A stretch of 64,000 nucleotides of DNA from Muricea muricata (lineage: Eukaryota > Cnidaria > Anthozoa > Malacalcyonacea > Plexauridae). Below are positions 50,006-62,416 of this stretch, piece by piece (positions within the stretch are counted from its first letter, which is position 1; every line of letters starts with the position of its first letter). The notes below the pieces were generated by a model. It was not told the DNA's origin and did not search any database. It saw only the letters and a program-made list of their open reading frames with translations. Made by a program: the position numbers and the translations under genes. Location of the stretch: NCBI GenBank assembly GCA_963855995.1, contig OY979717.1, positions 52,707,140 through 52,771,139 of the forward strand. The letters run 5' to 3'.

Positions 50006-50456
50006 CATTTTGCCGAACGGACAGCTTGACGACGAGGGTTTTGTCGAACGGACACGTTGAGGAACCGATAATTCGACGAACGGACTTTTCGCCGAGAAGA
50101 CATTTTCCCGAAATGATAACATGTTGGAAATAGAGAAATGTTAAAGACTGTGTCTCATTTCATAACTGTGTAAATAACCATTATATTTAGTGGCCAATAA
50201 TCAATAATCGTAAGCCGTGTGGATTCCTCATGAACTTTGCAACGAATTTGCGAAGTTCGCAACGAATTCTGCATGCAACCGCTCACGGTAAAACAAACTG
50301 AAATTGACTGTAACCGCAGAAACATATACTCTGTAAGATCAGAACATTTCTCTAGTTGTCCTTTCGGCAAAATGTCTCTTCGGAGAAAAGTCCATTCGTC
50401 AAAGTGTCGGTTCGATAAAATATCCTTTGGTATACAACTGTCTGTTCGGCAAAATG
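50006..50456. repeat. Foldback element with GAACGGAC / GTCCGTTC-type internal repeats
   Basis: CATTTTGCCGAACGGACAGC at the left pairs with its complement at the right end (CTGTCTGTTCGGCAAAATG). The left arm repeats CGAACGGAC at least three times (about 50013, 50044, 50076); the right arm has the matching TTCGGCAAAATG and GAAAAGTCCATTCGTC segments. Confidence 0.8.
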
Positions 50457-50502
50457 TCTTTCGTTGTAATTGTATGATTGCTCGCCTGAATATTACCTAA
50501 CT

Positions 50503-50566
50503 TAGCCTGCGGATACAGACGCTATTTTCGAATCGATTCGAAAATAGCGTCTGTATCCGCAGGCTA
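50503..50566. repeat. Perfect 64-bp palindrome flanked by 7-bp direct repeats
   Basis: The sequence reads TAGCCTGCGGATACAGACGC from 50503 and mirrors itself exactly around AATCGATT at 50534/50535. ACCTAAC occurs on both sides (50495-50501 and 50568-50574), as a target-site duplication might. Confidence 0.9.
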
Positions 50567-51402
50567 TACCTAACTAACCTTCAGGACATTTTTGAAAAGG
50601 AGGAAATTGCCGTAGGTATATCTCTTATTCAACTGTCATTAATTTTTTTATCAATACAGCTCTTCTAAGTGGTCAAGTATTAAGCAACAGTCACAGTCAA
50701 CGCCGCAATCTTGCTTTGAGAACACGTTTTCATTTATTATAAGTAAATCATTCTTTATTTACCTCCCTGGAATCATTTTTATTTACCTCCGTTTACTTAC
50801 GTACCAGGATGATCAATATACCAGTATACCACAGTTTTGATTAATCACAAATCTTGATTTATTTCCATACATCTAAACCATGCACCCTCGTATCCCTCGA
50901 CAAAGATCATGTAAAGCCAATTGATGCATATGTCTGGCCGTACAATAACCAAAATGCTGTCAATTTTGTCCTAGCTAAGTATGCGTATGCATGTGTTCGC
51001 GGGCTCGAGAAACAAGATTGGCTTACTATTGAAAAATCACTTTTAGGATAGTTTTAAATTTGGCTAATTTAAATGAGTCTTTATTTGGCTTTGTAATTAA
51101 TAATGATATGAGAGTATTGTTATTGAACCGCTGGGTAAAGCTCCGTTTTTTTGTTGCCATGGAAAATTTCATCGATGGACTCGCGATATCTCGACTCAAC
51201 GTTAGCGAAAATGCTAAAGTTGGCCATTACATTTTTGCTTTACATGCAGTAGAAAAAATTCTGTAGTCTTTGTCCAATGGCAATGGCGGTTTGCAATGAA
51301 AATGTGATTAATTATTCATGCCTTAGCGAAGACTTCACGGTTCGCGCTCTCAAACAGGTGGGAATCGTGTATGTTCTTCGCTTCATGACTAACTTATCAA
51401 CC

Positions 51403-54400
51403 ATGGACGTTCATGTTGTACTTGGCTTGTTCCTTATACTAGATTTACTCAGCCATGGAATTTCCGGTAAGAATATTCGCAATGTTGTGGACAGTCGTGC
51501 TTGATTTACCACAACAAACAAATTCAAATGAAAATGCTCACTTCTATTTCCAGTTCCAGTCTACAACTTCTATGAGAGTGCGCCAAACCAAGGTACTCAA
51601 AATAAATATTCTACTGAAAAAAAACAGTGATATTTCCATAGTATTCAAGCTCTGATTGATCAGTTATTCACAAGTAAATTTAGTGGGATTTTAAGATGAA
51701 CTTCAATCTTTATGTCAAAAAATGTGTATGAAGTGTATTTTTGGATTCTATTTTAGACTATCGAGTAAGCGATGACATCACGGAATCATACGAACGTTTT
51801 CCGCGCAATACCTTGCCAAATTCAAATCTTTGGAACCGTAAGTTTTAGTACATTTACGGATCTTTACTTTCCTTTGTATTTGCAAAACTATAGCTAGAAG
51901 GCACAGAAAAGTCTTGCAGGACTTCAACTACATTACAAGGACCTGAACTATAATTAACGTTAGAGAGGTTCAGATTTGACTTCCTCTACCATTACCGCTA
52001 CCTTTCCTGATTCTTAAACAATTTGATTGGTTAATCGAGTAGGTCCGACACGTCTGATTAGCTGAAAGATAGTTTAAGGTAATGGTAGAGGTATTGGGAG
52101 CTAAATCTGAACCTCTCTATTAAAACAGACTGCCCGGTTACATCTCATTAGAACTAACAGTGCATCTTGAAACTAACTGTCGTCTTGGAAGCAGTTGTTG
52201 CCCTTGGTATGACGTTGATATGCATAAAGGCAGAAACCAAATAGTGGATTCAAATAACCGAGCTTTGAACAACTTCTACATGGGCACTAGTTAGGGACGA
52301 TCAGAGTCGCTTTAAATGTGGAGGAGGGTTGCAAAAATTCATATATTTGCCAAACGAATTTTTTTTCATATGATCAATTTCATTTTTTTAAGAAACTTGT
52401 TGGGCAGAACTATAGAAATAATACATATAGAATGCGTACTCGGTCACTAATCATATCTCCACTTTTTTTCTGAGCTTGTTCTTCGAAATTCGCCATATTG
52501 GATTTGCCGACCATGAGTGCAAGTATGCAACGAGCTTTTGCATGAGCGCAAAATTCCTGACACAGGAGATTGGGCGAGGTAAAATGCCCTTCGAAATCCG
52601 CTATATTTTGTGCAGACAATTTTTTTATTGAAAAAAGAAGTATGTATTCTATGAGTATTATTTCTATGCGCAGAAAACAAATAGAATATAGTACACTCCC
52701 TTCCACAATTAAAGTGCTATAGTTACGACCTGGAGACGACAAAATGTTGTATAAACAATTTTGGACAGGCAAAATATCTGTAACCATGAAATTCCAACTG
52801 AAACATACAAGATTGCATTCGTGTGACGTGTGTGGAGAATGAAAATGTAATATAGATATAACTAGTAACACTGCATGTTTATATGCACTGACAACATACG
52901 TGAGGAAGACTGAATAAACGCGAGTATTATAGCAAAGAATCGAACACAAACGACGTTTAACGAAACGAAACGAAAGACGAAGAAAACGATAGTTCACTAC
53001 TCTAATTGTTTCGGTCCACATTTTATATAAAAAACCCCCTTATATATAGACATGTGTTCAAGATTGAAATCGAGAGTTTGCAGTTTCTGCGCACCAAAAT
53101 TAAACTAAGGTAAGGTCAGAAAGATATTAAAGTGGCTCAGGTATTATGCAATCCCGGAAATCACTCCAGTTTAAGCTAGGATGGATGAATATCACACTTT
53201 GTTCCATCATCTCGTCTGCATGCGTAATTGTGGATATGCAGCCTGTGCGATAGAATTAATCATACACCCTTGTAGAAGAGTCAGAATATTCGGACTAACT
53301 TTAAAAAGGGATTTTTTAAGTGGTGGTATCGAAACATACAAGTGATTACCTATAATGAGAAGCAGTCTCGATCCACCTGGAATGCTCAAAAGTAAAGATT
53401 ACAACATCACCATCAGTCATTCATTAATTGATAGACATATTTTGCTTCAAATTTTCACCTTGATTTTCCCCACACAGCACTATAATTTTGAATGTTTTCA
53501 CGGGTTGACTGCATCTGTGTAGGACATTTTCTGGGTGGCGAGTTAATGACGAACACTGGCAAACATTCTTAATACTTACTACTTAGCAAGTTATTCTGCG
53601 ATGTCGTTAAATTCGAAATTGAAGTAGTAATTATTAATTAGCGTTCTTCTTATGTTTAAGTTTGTTTCATAGTCATTTATCATAAATTTGACATCACATT
53701 CCTGAGGCGGTGCTTTTGTTTATCAACATGTATGAATGTAAACTAACCGAGTACAATGTTTTCTACCGTTTGAAATTTGCACAACAATATCTGTGCAATT
53801 TCAGTAATCGGTGCAAAGCGCTATCTAAAATAAGGTTTATTATTAGACGCTTTTAAAAGGGGAAGGAGGAGGAGCGAGAGAAAGAGAGAGGAGAAGCTTA
53901 TTGGCCAGAGATGAGAGTTGTTGCAATAAGATACATTTAACACTAAATAAATCAGAATAAAAAGATTCCAAAGTAAATCGTCGTGCAAGAATGACATGCA
54001 AATTCGAGCATCAAGACATGTGAAGTTTACATCACACAAAATCTCCCCGGTCTCTATGCTTCTTACTCTCAATGTTTCTCGCTCTCGTAAAATTATGGCT
54101 TGACTAAAATTTCATGAATAAAGGAGTGTAGTCAAAATAATTAAACACATCTTTTCAATAGCACGCCCTTAAAAACGGAGGGATAATGGTGACAGGCGCA
54201 TTGATTCTCTTAAAAAGGAGCTTATTAAAAAGAATATTATTCAACAACAATGGAGTAAAATAATGAGCTCATAGTACATGCTGTATGTTTACATTCTATT
54301 TGTCTTAAAATATAGAATATCGCTGGTATCCTCGGAGTTCGATTCCCACGCATCCCAGACAAGCATTCAAGAAGCATTTTCACTTATTTCATCTGACTTC

Positions 54401-57400
54401 TGAGCATCCCAACGCTGGTATGTATGTGTTCATGACAAGGATGATGTGTCGACAATGTAGGGTTAGGGTTAACCCTAACCCTACTTAAGTCCGTCTTCTA
54501 GGATCTGCCCGAGGTGCGCCTGTCAATGATCAACCCTCGGACTCCAGAAAGATGGGCTTGATCAAAATCTACTGATCGAAAGCTGGATGGCGCTACCCAC
54601 CCCTACTGCCGGAGAAAGGCGTACCTCGCAACAGTTAATTAAAAAGAGTTTAACTCGAAAATGCTGAAATTTATTGTAGATTTACTAACTACTCAACATG
54701 GTTAGAAAGTTTAAAAAAATAATTATCCCGGAGATAGCACTGTTCATCTTTCTTACTAGCGAACTCAGGGTTTTATGCTTTCATATTGTAATATTCAAAT
54801 AACCCGCTGCATGAATGAGAATGCACTTCCTAGTCTCATACATTTTATTGTTGACTTATGTATGCCCACCTAACTTCAATCTGCATTTTTCAGTCTCCTA
54901 TCATGTCATTGAAAAACCACATACAGCAAGTAGTAAGTGAAAACATCTACATATCAATTTTCTATAAATTGATTTTTTTCAACTTAATTAATCATTTAAA
55001 TATTCCTTCCTTTCTCAAGATCGACATAAGGCTGAGAATAGCAATACACGAAGAAGTGACTTCTATAACAACAATCGAGGTCAATATCAAAACTATCCAG
55101 CACAATCGTACTATCAACAACCAACCTATCAGTACCCAGGTAAAATAATTAAAAATTCATGAAAGTTGTTATATATGTGCGAGAAAATATGGTACTAGTT
55201 TATAGTTTCAAAGGAAACTAAAGCATTAGAAAAAAGGGAAACCAATTGAATAGAATATATCTACGGTATTTTTCATTAGAGTAGCTTAAAATGAATCAAC
55301 TAATCTGACTCTGAATCAACCAATACGCAAAGGGTTCCAAAAGCTAAAAGTATATATATTTTGTGCATTAATAACGTTTTTACAATACTTTGAGAACATG
55401 AAACATGAGGTGTTATTGCTCGGCCACCATTGATATTACTATCCCATTTTTTTTATATTTGACAAGGAGGAGAGTGGGGATTTGATATGCCTGTAAAAAC
55501 AATCTCTTAGAAAATGCCCTTAATCTCGAGGTTTTGCCTGCCTGGGCATTGCAGACTACCATCATTGATTGAGTGAAGACTGTCGGTAGCCACCCACCAA
55601 TGGTGCACAAAAGCAAATCTGAAAGGCAAAGTTTGTCCCTTGATAGGAACACTAGTTAAAAGCTGTGTATTAATACCAGCGTCATAAATCAGATTTTTCT
55701 AATTTTAGGGTATCCCAGTACTGGGTATGGATTTTCGACTCCACAGACTCAGTATGGCGTTCAGAATGGTGTTGGAGTTCATGACTCAACTTATGATGGT
55801 AAATAAAAATTCAAGCTCAGCTTTCATCATCTTTCATCTGTTAAAGCTTATCTTTACTGTCCTCACAAACGTTTAACTGCCATTACTGTATACTTTATCT
55901 AATAACATTTATATTAATTATCCAATTAGTAGCAGTCCAGTTGATCATGATCATGGAGTAGATGATCTCTTTTTTGTTTTAACCCAGTACGAAGTATTAG
56001 TCATGCATTGATATGTCCAGTGGCGCTGAACAGTTAGCGCCGAACTGAATAACCAGCAGGGAAGAAAATTAAGTATAATTATTAATTACCACTTCACTAC
56101 TGAAAGTTTAAACCCTCAGCTTTACAGATAAATAATATGGCTTTTTTATGATGCAGTCCAAAAATGTTTTTTAACTTATTCTTTTTAAAAAATATAATTG
56201 TTTTGTACAAAGATTTATGTTCAGAAAAGTTTTCCAGTTAAATGTGCCCAACACTTGTGCTATTAAGTTTGCATTGTAAACAAAATGTTGGCAGGGGGGA
56301 GCTGCTATATTTTGCGCCTCCTAATCCCACGTTTGCCGGCGACTCTAGACGTAACTGCGACATCATGTCAGACCTACTGTTTCTACTGTTCGATCCAACC
56401 TATTTATGCGAATACCTTTTAATTTCACGCGAACATTTTTGCAGATATTTTAGACGTAGTATCAAAGCCAATGCAGATTGGAAACAAAATTATTCCTCCC
56501 TATCATGGTCAAGATCGACAGAACGACGAGGAGCCGAACTCAGTCGAAGAAGCTGCAAAACAATTTAAATTAGCTTCAGCAAGTATGGTCATTTAAGATA
56601 ATGTCCAGGGCGCCCAGAAAGGAGAAAGAAATCAAATTGGAAGCAAATCCTCGGAACTGTTCTAAATCCCCTTTCTCCGCTGTATACACAAATCTATCAG
56701 TAAAAAATCCAAAATACATGATGTTGCCGTTTATCAGAACTCGGGTATTAACATATTTAGTAGACCCGAGTAGCATGTTTTTCGCGGTCCAGAACCGTAC
56801 CATACCACTAGAAAATGGGATTTGAGAGTCAAATTTTACTCCTATAGCCTGAAAATTTCTTTTACCGGCGCTGATGATTTTCAGCTTTTAAAGCGGTCAT
56901 CTATTAGAAAAGGTCATTCGCCAGAAGTACTAATTTGTGCAGTGTCAATAATCAAGAAAAAAATCGTACGATTACAACAAACCCATGCATACAAGTACTA
57001 AGTTTCTAATTCCACAGTAGATCAGTATATCTTGAAAAGACCCGTCCTGAAAGTAACTATTCTCTTTTGCCTTGCAGACATGAATAATATGGAACTTGCG
57101 TCATTGGTAATTTATCCAGTCCCTAAATTTAATGACAAGCCCAACGTTCACAAAAAAGGATCGAAGAAAAAACACCAGAAACATCATGATGAGAAATTAG
57201 AAGAGAAGGAAGATTCCAATGGGAAAGGTGATGATAAAACAGGAACTGATCTTGTGGATCATGACATGGATGAGGAAGAGAAAAATTATCCCAATGTCAA
57301 AAGCGAAGACAAAAAAGTGAGTAATCGCGTGGATGATGATAAATATGAAAAAGAGAAAGAAAATCATGGGGTGAAAAACGAAGATAAAACAGTTAATAAC

Positions 57401-59078
57401 CTTGTAGACAATTTGATAAAAAACGACAAAGAAGACAAGACAGATGATCAAAGAATAAAAGATAAAGAGGGGGGAAAGGGAAACAAGAAAGAGAAAGAAA
57501 ATGACGGGGAAAGCGAACATGAAGAAAAAGAGGAAAACGAGAAAAGCCAACATGAGGGAGTTGGTAAGAAAGCAAAAGATAATGATGATGATGATGATGA
57601 TGATATGGACGGTAAACATTCAAAAGATACTTGGGCTGAAGAGGACGCTTCCACGAGATCGGGAATACCACGTGCATCTAAAGAAATCTCAAACAGGTAA
57701 GATCGGGAATTTATTCAAGCATATCAGGTAGTTTAATACCTAAATGATACAGAAGTAGAGCTATCTCCTTTGTGTAAGAACGTTTTACTTGCACTACCGA
57801 CACTGGCAGTCGTGGTTCGAGATTTATAATTTATGACTTTGAATAGAATATGGACAGAAGAAACAAAATCTTGAAGAAATATTGTAATATACTATTTGGA
57901 TTATCGATAAGAACCTTTGGAGTAACGGAAATATTTGTTGCTAAATTTTTGCTTCGTTTCTGGAGTATTTAAAGACGAAGGAGGATAAAGAGACAAGCCA
58001 TCTACTGTACTATCTTAGATATTTAAAGAATCTTTGAAGTCACAGCAGGGAAAATATTCTTTTCATTAAGAAGCAATTAGCAAATGTGCAGTGTATTAAC
58101 AGTACGTTTACCTGCTCGTGACGATCATTAAAATATAGACGTAATTATAGAACAAGATAGCGGATGGCTACTGTCATTTGTCCTTTGATATTTTTGTTTT
58201 GCTGATATTCCCTGTTATTAATGTGACAGCTAAAATAATGAAAAAAATCACCGGAAAAAATTTTTCATTTCCTTTGTTTTATATTTTCACTTCAAGCAAA
58301 CGATCTGAAATTCCACACGCATTCGATGGAGTACCTAACAGGTAAATTGGGCTGGAATTTGTAGAAATTGATAAAGCTGAAGTTGAAATTTGGCTCTGAT
58401 TTCATCTTAATTTCGGCAACTAAAACAAGTTATCTATTATATCGGAAACTTTGTTGATTTTTCATTCGTATTTATTTACCAAGCAAAGAAGAAGATCAAT
58501 ATACTTCAAGTAAAAGATCTGAAATCCCACGTGCGTTTGACGAAATATCTAACAGGTAAGATCAGGTAATACCTATGGTCATTACGTTGTAAAAAGAAGA
58601 ACATTCTGCATTGTCTGAATAATGGACATGCTTCAGATTTAACAAAACTTTCTGTTATGTGCACCAAAAGCCAACTCCCAAAAGTTTCCGAGAGTTAATT
58701 GAAATGTTTTTCAATTTCAAGCACCAAGAAAACCGAAGTATCCACACGTACAACGCATATATGCTTCCTATTTTTTTCTTAATTGTGATCCCCCATCCCC
58801 AAATTTCACATTGAGTTTTTCGGGTTTACTTCATTGAATCATATGTCAATGATGAAATCACAATGCAGTTATAATTTCACCTTTTACCAAGCGATGAAGA
58901 TGAAGACAAAACTGACAAAAGCGAGATAAATGATGAAGAAAAGTCTGAAACTGAAGAGGCGAAAGATGATTCGACAGAAAATGATGAAGAGCAGGAGAGT
59001 GAAAACAGGAATGAAATTGACGAGACAGAAGCTGACAGCGCTGAAGTGGAAACGAATACAGAGAAAGAGACAAATTAA
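51403..59078 (+). CDS. Secreted Tyr/Gln-rich and acidic repeat protein, paralogue of the lectin-bearing gene
   Basis: Ten coding exons join in frame to 475 aa: 51403-51466, 51554-51592, 51757-51837, 55020-55139, 55709-55798, 56445-56582, 57078-57696, 58297-58341, 58511-58555 and 58892-59078. The first six introns are phase 1, the last three phase 2. The ATG at 51403 was chosen for its strong context (ACCATGG) and because it opens a signal peptide (MDVHVVLGLFLILDLLSHGI); an ATG 18 bp upstream is possible. Exons 4-5 are Tyr/Gln/Asn-rich (YYQQPTYQYPGYPSTGYGF). Exon 7 starts MNNMELASLVIYPVPK, which parallels MTPMEMSSVVLSPIPK of the previous gene, then becomes Lys/Glu/Asp-rich. Exons 8 and 9 are duplicated 15-residue units (SKRSEIP..). 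The last exon is acidic. No lectin domain is present. Function unknown; likely extracellular. Confidence 0.78.
51965..52118. mobile_element. TA-flanked MITE in intron 3 of the second secreted gene
   Basis: TAGAGAGGTTCAGATTT at the left and AAATCTGAACCTCTCTA at the right are inverted, with TA at both borders; the inner CCTCTACCATTACC and GGTAATGGTAGAGG also pair. About 155 bp, non-coding, of Tc1/mariner type by its TA flanks. Confidence 0.8.
52405..52675. repeat. Inverted-repeat element, family shared with 34.4 kb
   Basis: ATAGAAATAATACATATAGAAT near 52410 pairs with ATTCTATGAGTATTATTTCTAT near 52650. CGAAATTCGCCATATTGGA and CTAATCATATCTCCACTTTTT are shared with 34427-34485. Confidence 0.65.
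54311..54625. repeat. Possible SINE-like segment around the telomere-type palindrome
   Basis: GGAGTTCGATTCCC near 54336 is a good pol III B box; downstream lies unusually GC-rich, structured-looking sequence (CGCCTGTCAATGATCAACCC, GAAAGCTGGATGGCGC) in an otherwise AT-rich intron. Family not recognised and ends not clear. Confidence 0.3.
54457..54484. repeat. 28-bp perfect palindrome of head-to-head telomere-type repeats
   Basis: GTAGGGTTAGGGTT is followed directly by AACCCTAACCCTAC. Each half holds two TTAGGG-type units. It lies in intron 3 of the second secreted gene (51838-55019). Confidence 0.9.
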
Positions 59079-60833
59079 ATTGATGAAGTACATTAAAGCG
59101 GACGAATCAAGTTAAGTCAAATGAATACTGACATTGAAAATTAAGGTTGACTTGTATGGCTACGAGAAATTTATCATGCAACGAGTAGGAAACCGCACCG
59201 ACGCGTGTTTTAATGGAACCTTCGAAATAGAAAAATGGTCGAGTGCATTAGGCATGGCATGGCATATTTGGCAAAAATAGATTTGCTGTTTACAGCATTT
59301 TTCAATATTATAATATCGGTGTAGTAAAGGTTGTCTTATAGTGGAATATACTTTATCTGTATTTAGTGTAAGATTTTACTCGTTTATTTGTACTTATTTT
59401 TGTAACTGAGATCAGTAAAATGAAATTATTATGCTACAAAAAAGTATATATTTAATCAAAATGTTCGCAGACCGTAAAATTTAAAAACAATCGATTTTAA
59501 AGAAGACTGTTGTATATGATTTAAAGCACGATGCATAAATATTCGCCCTTCCAATTATCGACAGAAGCTACACCACCGCTGACGCGTCGCTAAGTTGACT
59601 ATAACTTTCCAAAATAAGCTAGTAATTAAAATTTGAGACATACATTTCATTATCGTTAAGGGCACATTATATACTGCATCAATAACCATTATAGCCTGAT
59701 GTTTCGAGAAACGGCTTTGGGGACGAGATGACGTTTCGAGCGAATATACTCTGATATTTCGCGCGTCCCACTTCCTCACGAAAAGTCTTCGCTTTCAGCG
59801 CTGGAAGTTCTGTTTGTATCTTTCATATGCGTTCCTTTAGAAGCGCACTATACTACAACACAGCCAAAGTCATACAGTTCGATCATAGAGTCGCAGTCAC
59901 CATATAAAGACATGCTTGGATTTGGAAAATCAGTTATATGGATCTATTAACTAGCATGAAAACCTGACGATAAAAACAATTTCAATTTGTCTTGGTTTTT
60001 TTGTCAGTTTATGGCACACACGCGGCGCGACTAATTTAATGACAGTCTCTGCATGCATGGTGTCCTACTGTCGTCAATTATATCTTCTAATTTGTAACCC
60101 ATTCTTTTCAATCGAAGTCAACGATCATATTCCTTTGATATTGTCCGACTTTGAGACCGCGGTCATCATGTCGGCTCTAGAAACGGTTTGAGTAACATAC
60201 ATTTTATAAACATGATGTTATCACGCCTAAAGCGGATGCTTAGAAGATGTTACTTGCGGAATCGTCGCAAGAAATGAACGATGGTTCTATTAATTAATGA
60301 GAGCATGTAAATCCATGCAAGACTATTACTGTAATCTAATTTTCATTATGGCCAATCAATGACCAATCATACTAATTCCTGAAATAAAAATCAAAGCGGC
60401 AACTACGAGTATAAATAGAGTCAATTAAACCACTCTGCAGTGACTGAAAACTATATTATATATTCTCACGACAATCTTCCTACAAAGTGCTTATAAAGCG
60501 TACAGTCCAAATTCTAAGCTTGATTTCTAAATGAAAACATGATCATATATAAAGTGACTGTATCTGACTTTGTTTCATGACTTGCTCATTTGCCTTTCGA
60601 ACACAGCCTTTGTATTCACCACATTTCAATCACTTAATGCATGTGACTAGTACTTTCTTTTGAGCTGTCTCAAAAACAAACCACCCACCACTTCGAATTC
60701 GAGTACAGATTTTGAATATGTGATGTAATCTGTAAACAATTTAAAAAATTCCCAGTCGCAATAACTTGTGAGAAGTCACTGGTTTAAATCTCACAGACAA
60801 CCTATTCAAAGAAAACTGAATATATAGAGAATA
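59079..60833. other. Intergenic, nothing recognised
   Basis: 3' flank of the second secreted gene, then AT-rich DNA. No supported gene. Confidence 0.4.
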
Positions 60834-60943
60834 ATACATGGGTGCGCGGAAATACCAGATTTATTTCGATGAACATGATATATCATGAGAAATATCATGT
60901 TCAGCACGAGAAATAAATCTGGTATTTCCAAGCACCCGTGTAT
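60834..60943. repeat. 110-bp near-perfect hairpin
   Basis: ATACATGGGTGCGCGGAAAT at the left is mirrored by ATTTCCAAGCACCCGTGTAT at the right; the inner ACCAGATTTATTTC and GAAATAAATCTGGT pair exactly around a centre at about 60889. Confidence 0.85.
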
Positions 60944-61507
60944 TTTTATATATTAAATATATAAACTACAGGTTTTCCACCAATATAAAATGTCCAGAAG
61001 CTATGATTGGTGATTGTTTGAAAAGCGATAATTTTCACATGTGAAATTATCATAAATAATACCGAAATCTTTATAAAGCACTGTACTTTATATAATAAAC
61101 ACTTTTAAACGAGAATAAACAATAGTTTTACTGCTTAATATTCTTCTTTTAAATTTGAAAGCAGAACTCCACCGTTTGAGAAGTCTCGAAGTAACGCGGT
61201 CACCAGTGACTGGAGAACTACATTCATGCTAGTCAGCGCCTTAACACGAGTCTAGCTTTTTTCTGTGGTCATCACGCATCACAAGATATTCTACTACCTA
61301 AACAATACAAACAGAACTTGGACCTTTCAAGACTTTCAAGCGTTGGTTTGACACGTCTAAGTTCAGTTTGTATCGTTCAGATAGTAGGAATATCCTGCAG
61401 CATATGCATATTGAGTTGAAAAAGTAACGTTGTGCTGTATTTGTTGTTCCCGCCTGACACTACTAGCACACCGGACACGTCTGTTCCAATTATTATACAG
61501 AAAAGAT

Positions 61508-61753
61508 CAGGGACCGCGGAGCGGTTTTTTATTGGTGGGGCTAATCGAGCACCGAAGGTGCGAGATATCTAGAAGGGAAACTTTTGAAATCAAGAGCCCT
61601 GAGATGCCTGGAAACACTTCTAATTTCAACAATCATCATGAAGAGGCATATAGTTTTTGCCTCGATTCTTATATTTTTAATGCAAACATATGTTTGAACA
61701 AAAATTATTGGTGGGGCTTTAGCCCAGCCAGCCACCCCGCTCCGCGGTCCCTG
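61508..61753. repeat. 246-bp element with GC-rich inverted ends
   Basis: CAGGGACCGCGGAGCGG at 61508 and CCGCTCCGCGGTCCCTG at 61753 are perfect 17-bp inverted repeats. Inside, TTATTGGTGGGGCT occurs twice in direct orientation (about 61530 and 61707). The CAG..CTG ends suggest a hAT-like or related MITE, but I see no clean target duplication. Confidence 0.75.
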
Positions 61754-62416
61754 AAGATGGCCAATCACACTGCAGAATTTCGGAAACGATTAGGTAAAAC
61801 CACCAGCGACCTTTTCAACAGCTTTATTGGGTTTCTATTAATCAATTTGTTCTATTAATCAAATACTACTTCACTAAACATATAAAAAGAACGCATTGAA
61901 AGTTTCGGCTTATTGAACCTTGCACTTTGTAAGCCTATAGTTGTTGACATCAAAAGTCGCATATTTTTATTTTCTCGCATATTTAATCTTTATTATGGAT
62001 TTCTGACAACGGAAATCATTAAGGTTAATAATTGACGGTTTTACTGTGTACATTGTTGATTTCCAAACGAGATAAGGGAAGGGAAGGGTTACACGAGATG
62101 AGCCGCATCCGTTTGGTATTTTCAAACAAGCCAAGTTCGACCATTCAGATATTGAACATAACAAACGTTGTAATCAGTTCTGATTGAATTCGGCAATTTT
62201 AATATGGTTAATTGTCTGCTAACATCTCGAAACAATTACCTCTTGTGTCTAAAGTTTATGGTGATTGGCTATTGACTAACAATCGGTTCCGGTTTCTCCA
62301 TATGTGTTTGTGCTATAAATGCCAACCTTATGATTATTAACTTTTGATAGTGCTTCTGTCATCAATTGAACGTTTAAATCTGCGATTAGTTCTCAAAGTT
62401 CCTCGCTGTTTTCGAG
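61754..62416. promoter_or_regulatory. Upstream region of WLS
   Basis: Sequence immediately before the WLS start codon; expected to hold its promoter and 5' UTR. GTGATTGGCTATTGACTAACAATCGG (about 62261-62286) contains an inverted CCAAT box (ATTGG). No other element was identified. Confidence 0.35.

Noticed and set aside
50854..51266. Short ORFs upstream of the second secreted gene
   Set aside because: No motif, no splice context and no similarity to the neighbouring genes; likely chance ORFs.
51277..51402. Longer N-terminus for the second secreted gene
   Set aside because: The frame is open upstream, but these residues would precede the signal peptide; ATG 51403 has the stronger context.
57197..57619. 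140-aa minus-strand ORF rich in Ile/Phe
   Set aside because: Antisense of the Lys/Asp/Glu-rich exon 7 of the second secreted gene; apparent hydrophobic helices come from complementing AAA/GAA/GAT codons.
58722..58781. Possible tenth repeat exon (STKKTEVSTRTT..)
   Set aside because: It has an acceptor and some similarity in position, but no usable donor in phase 2 and an early stop; treated as a decayed or chance exon and left out of the gene.
61430..61858. 142-aa ORF at 61.4-61.9 kb
   Set aside because: Most of it runs through the 246-bp inverted-repeat element and no protein motif is present.
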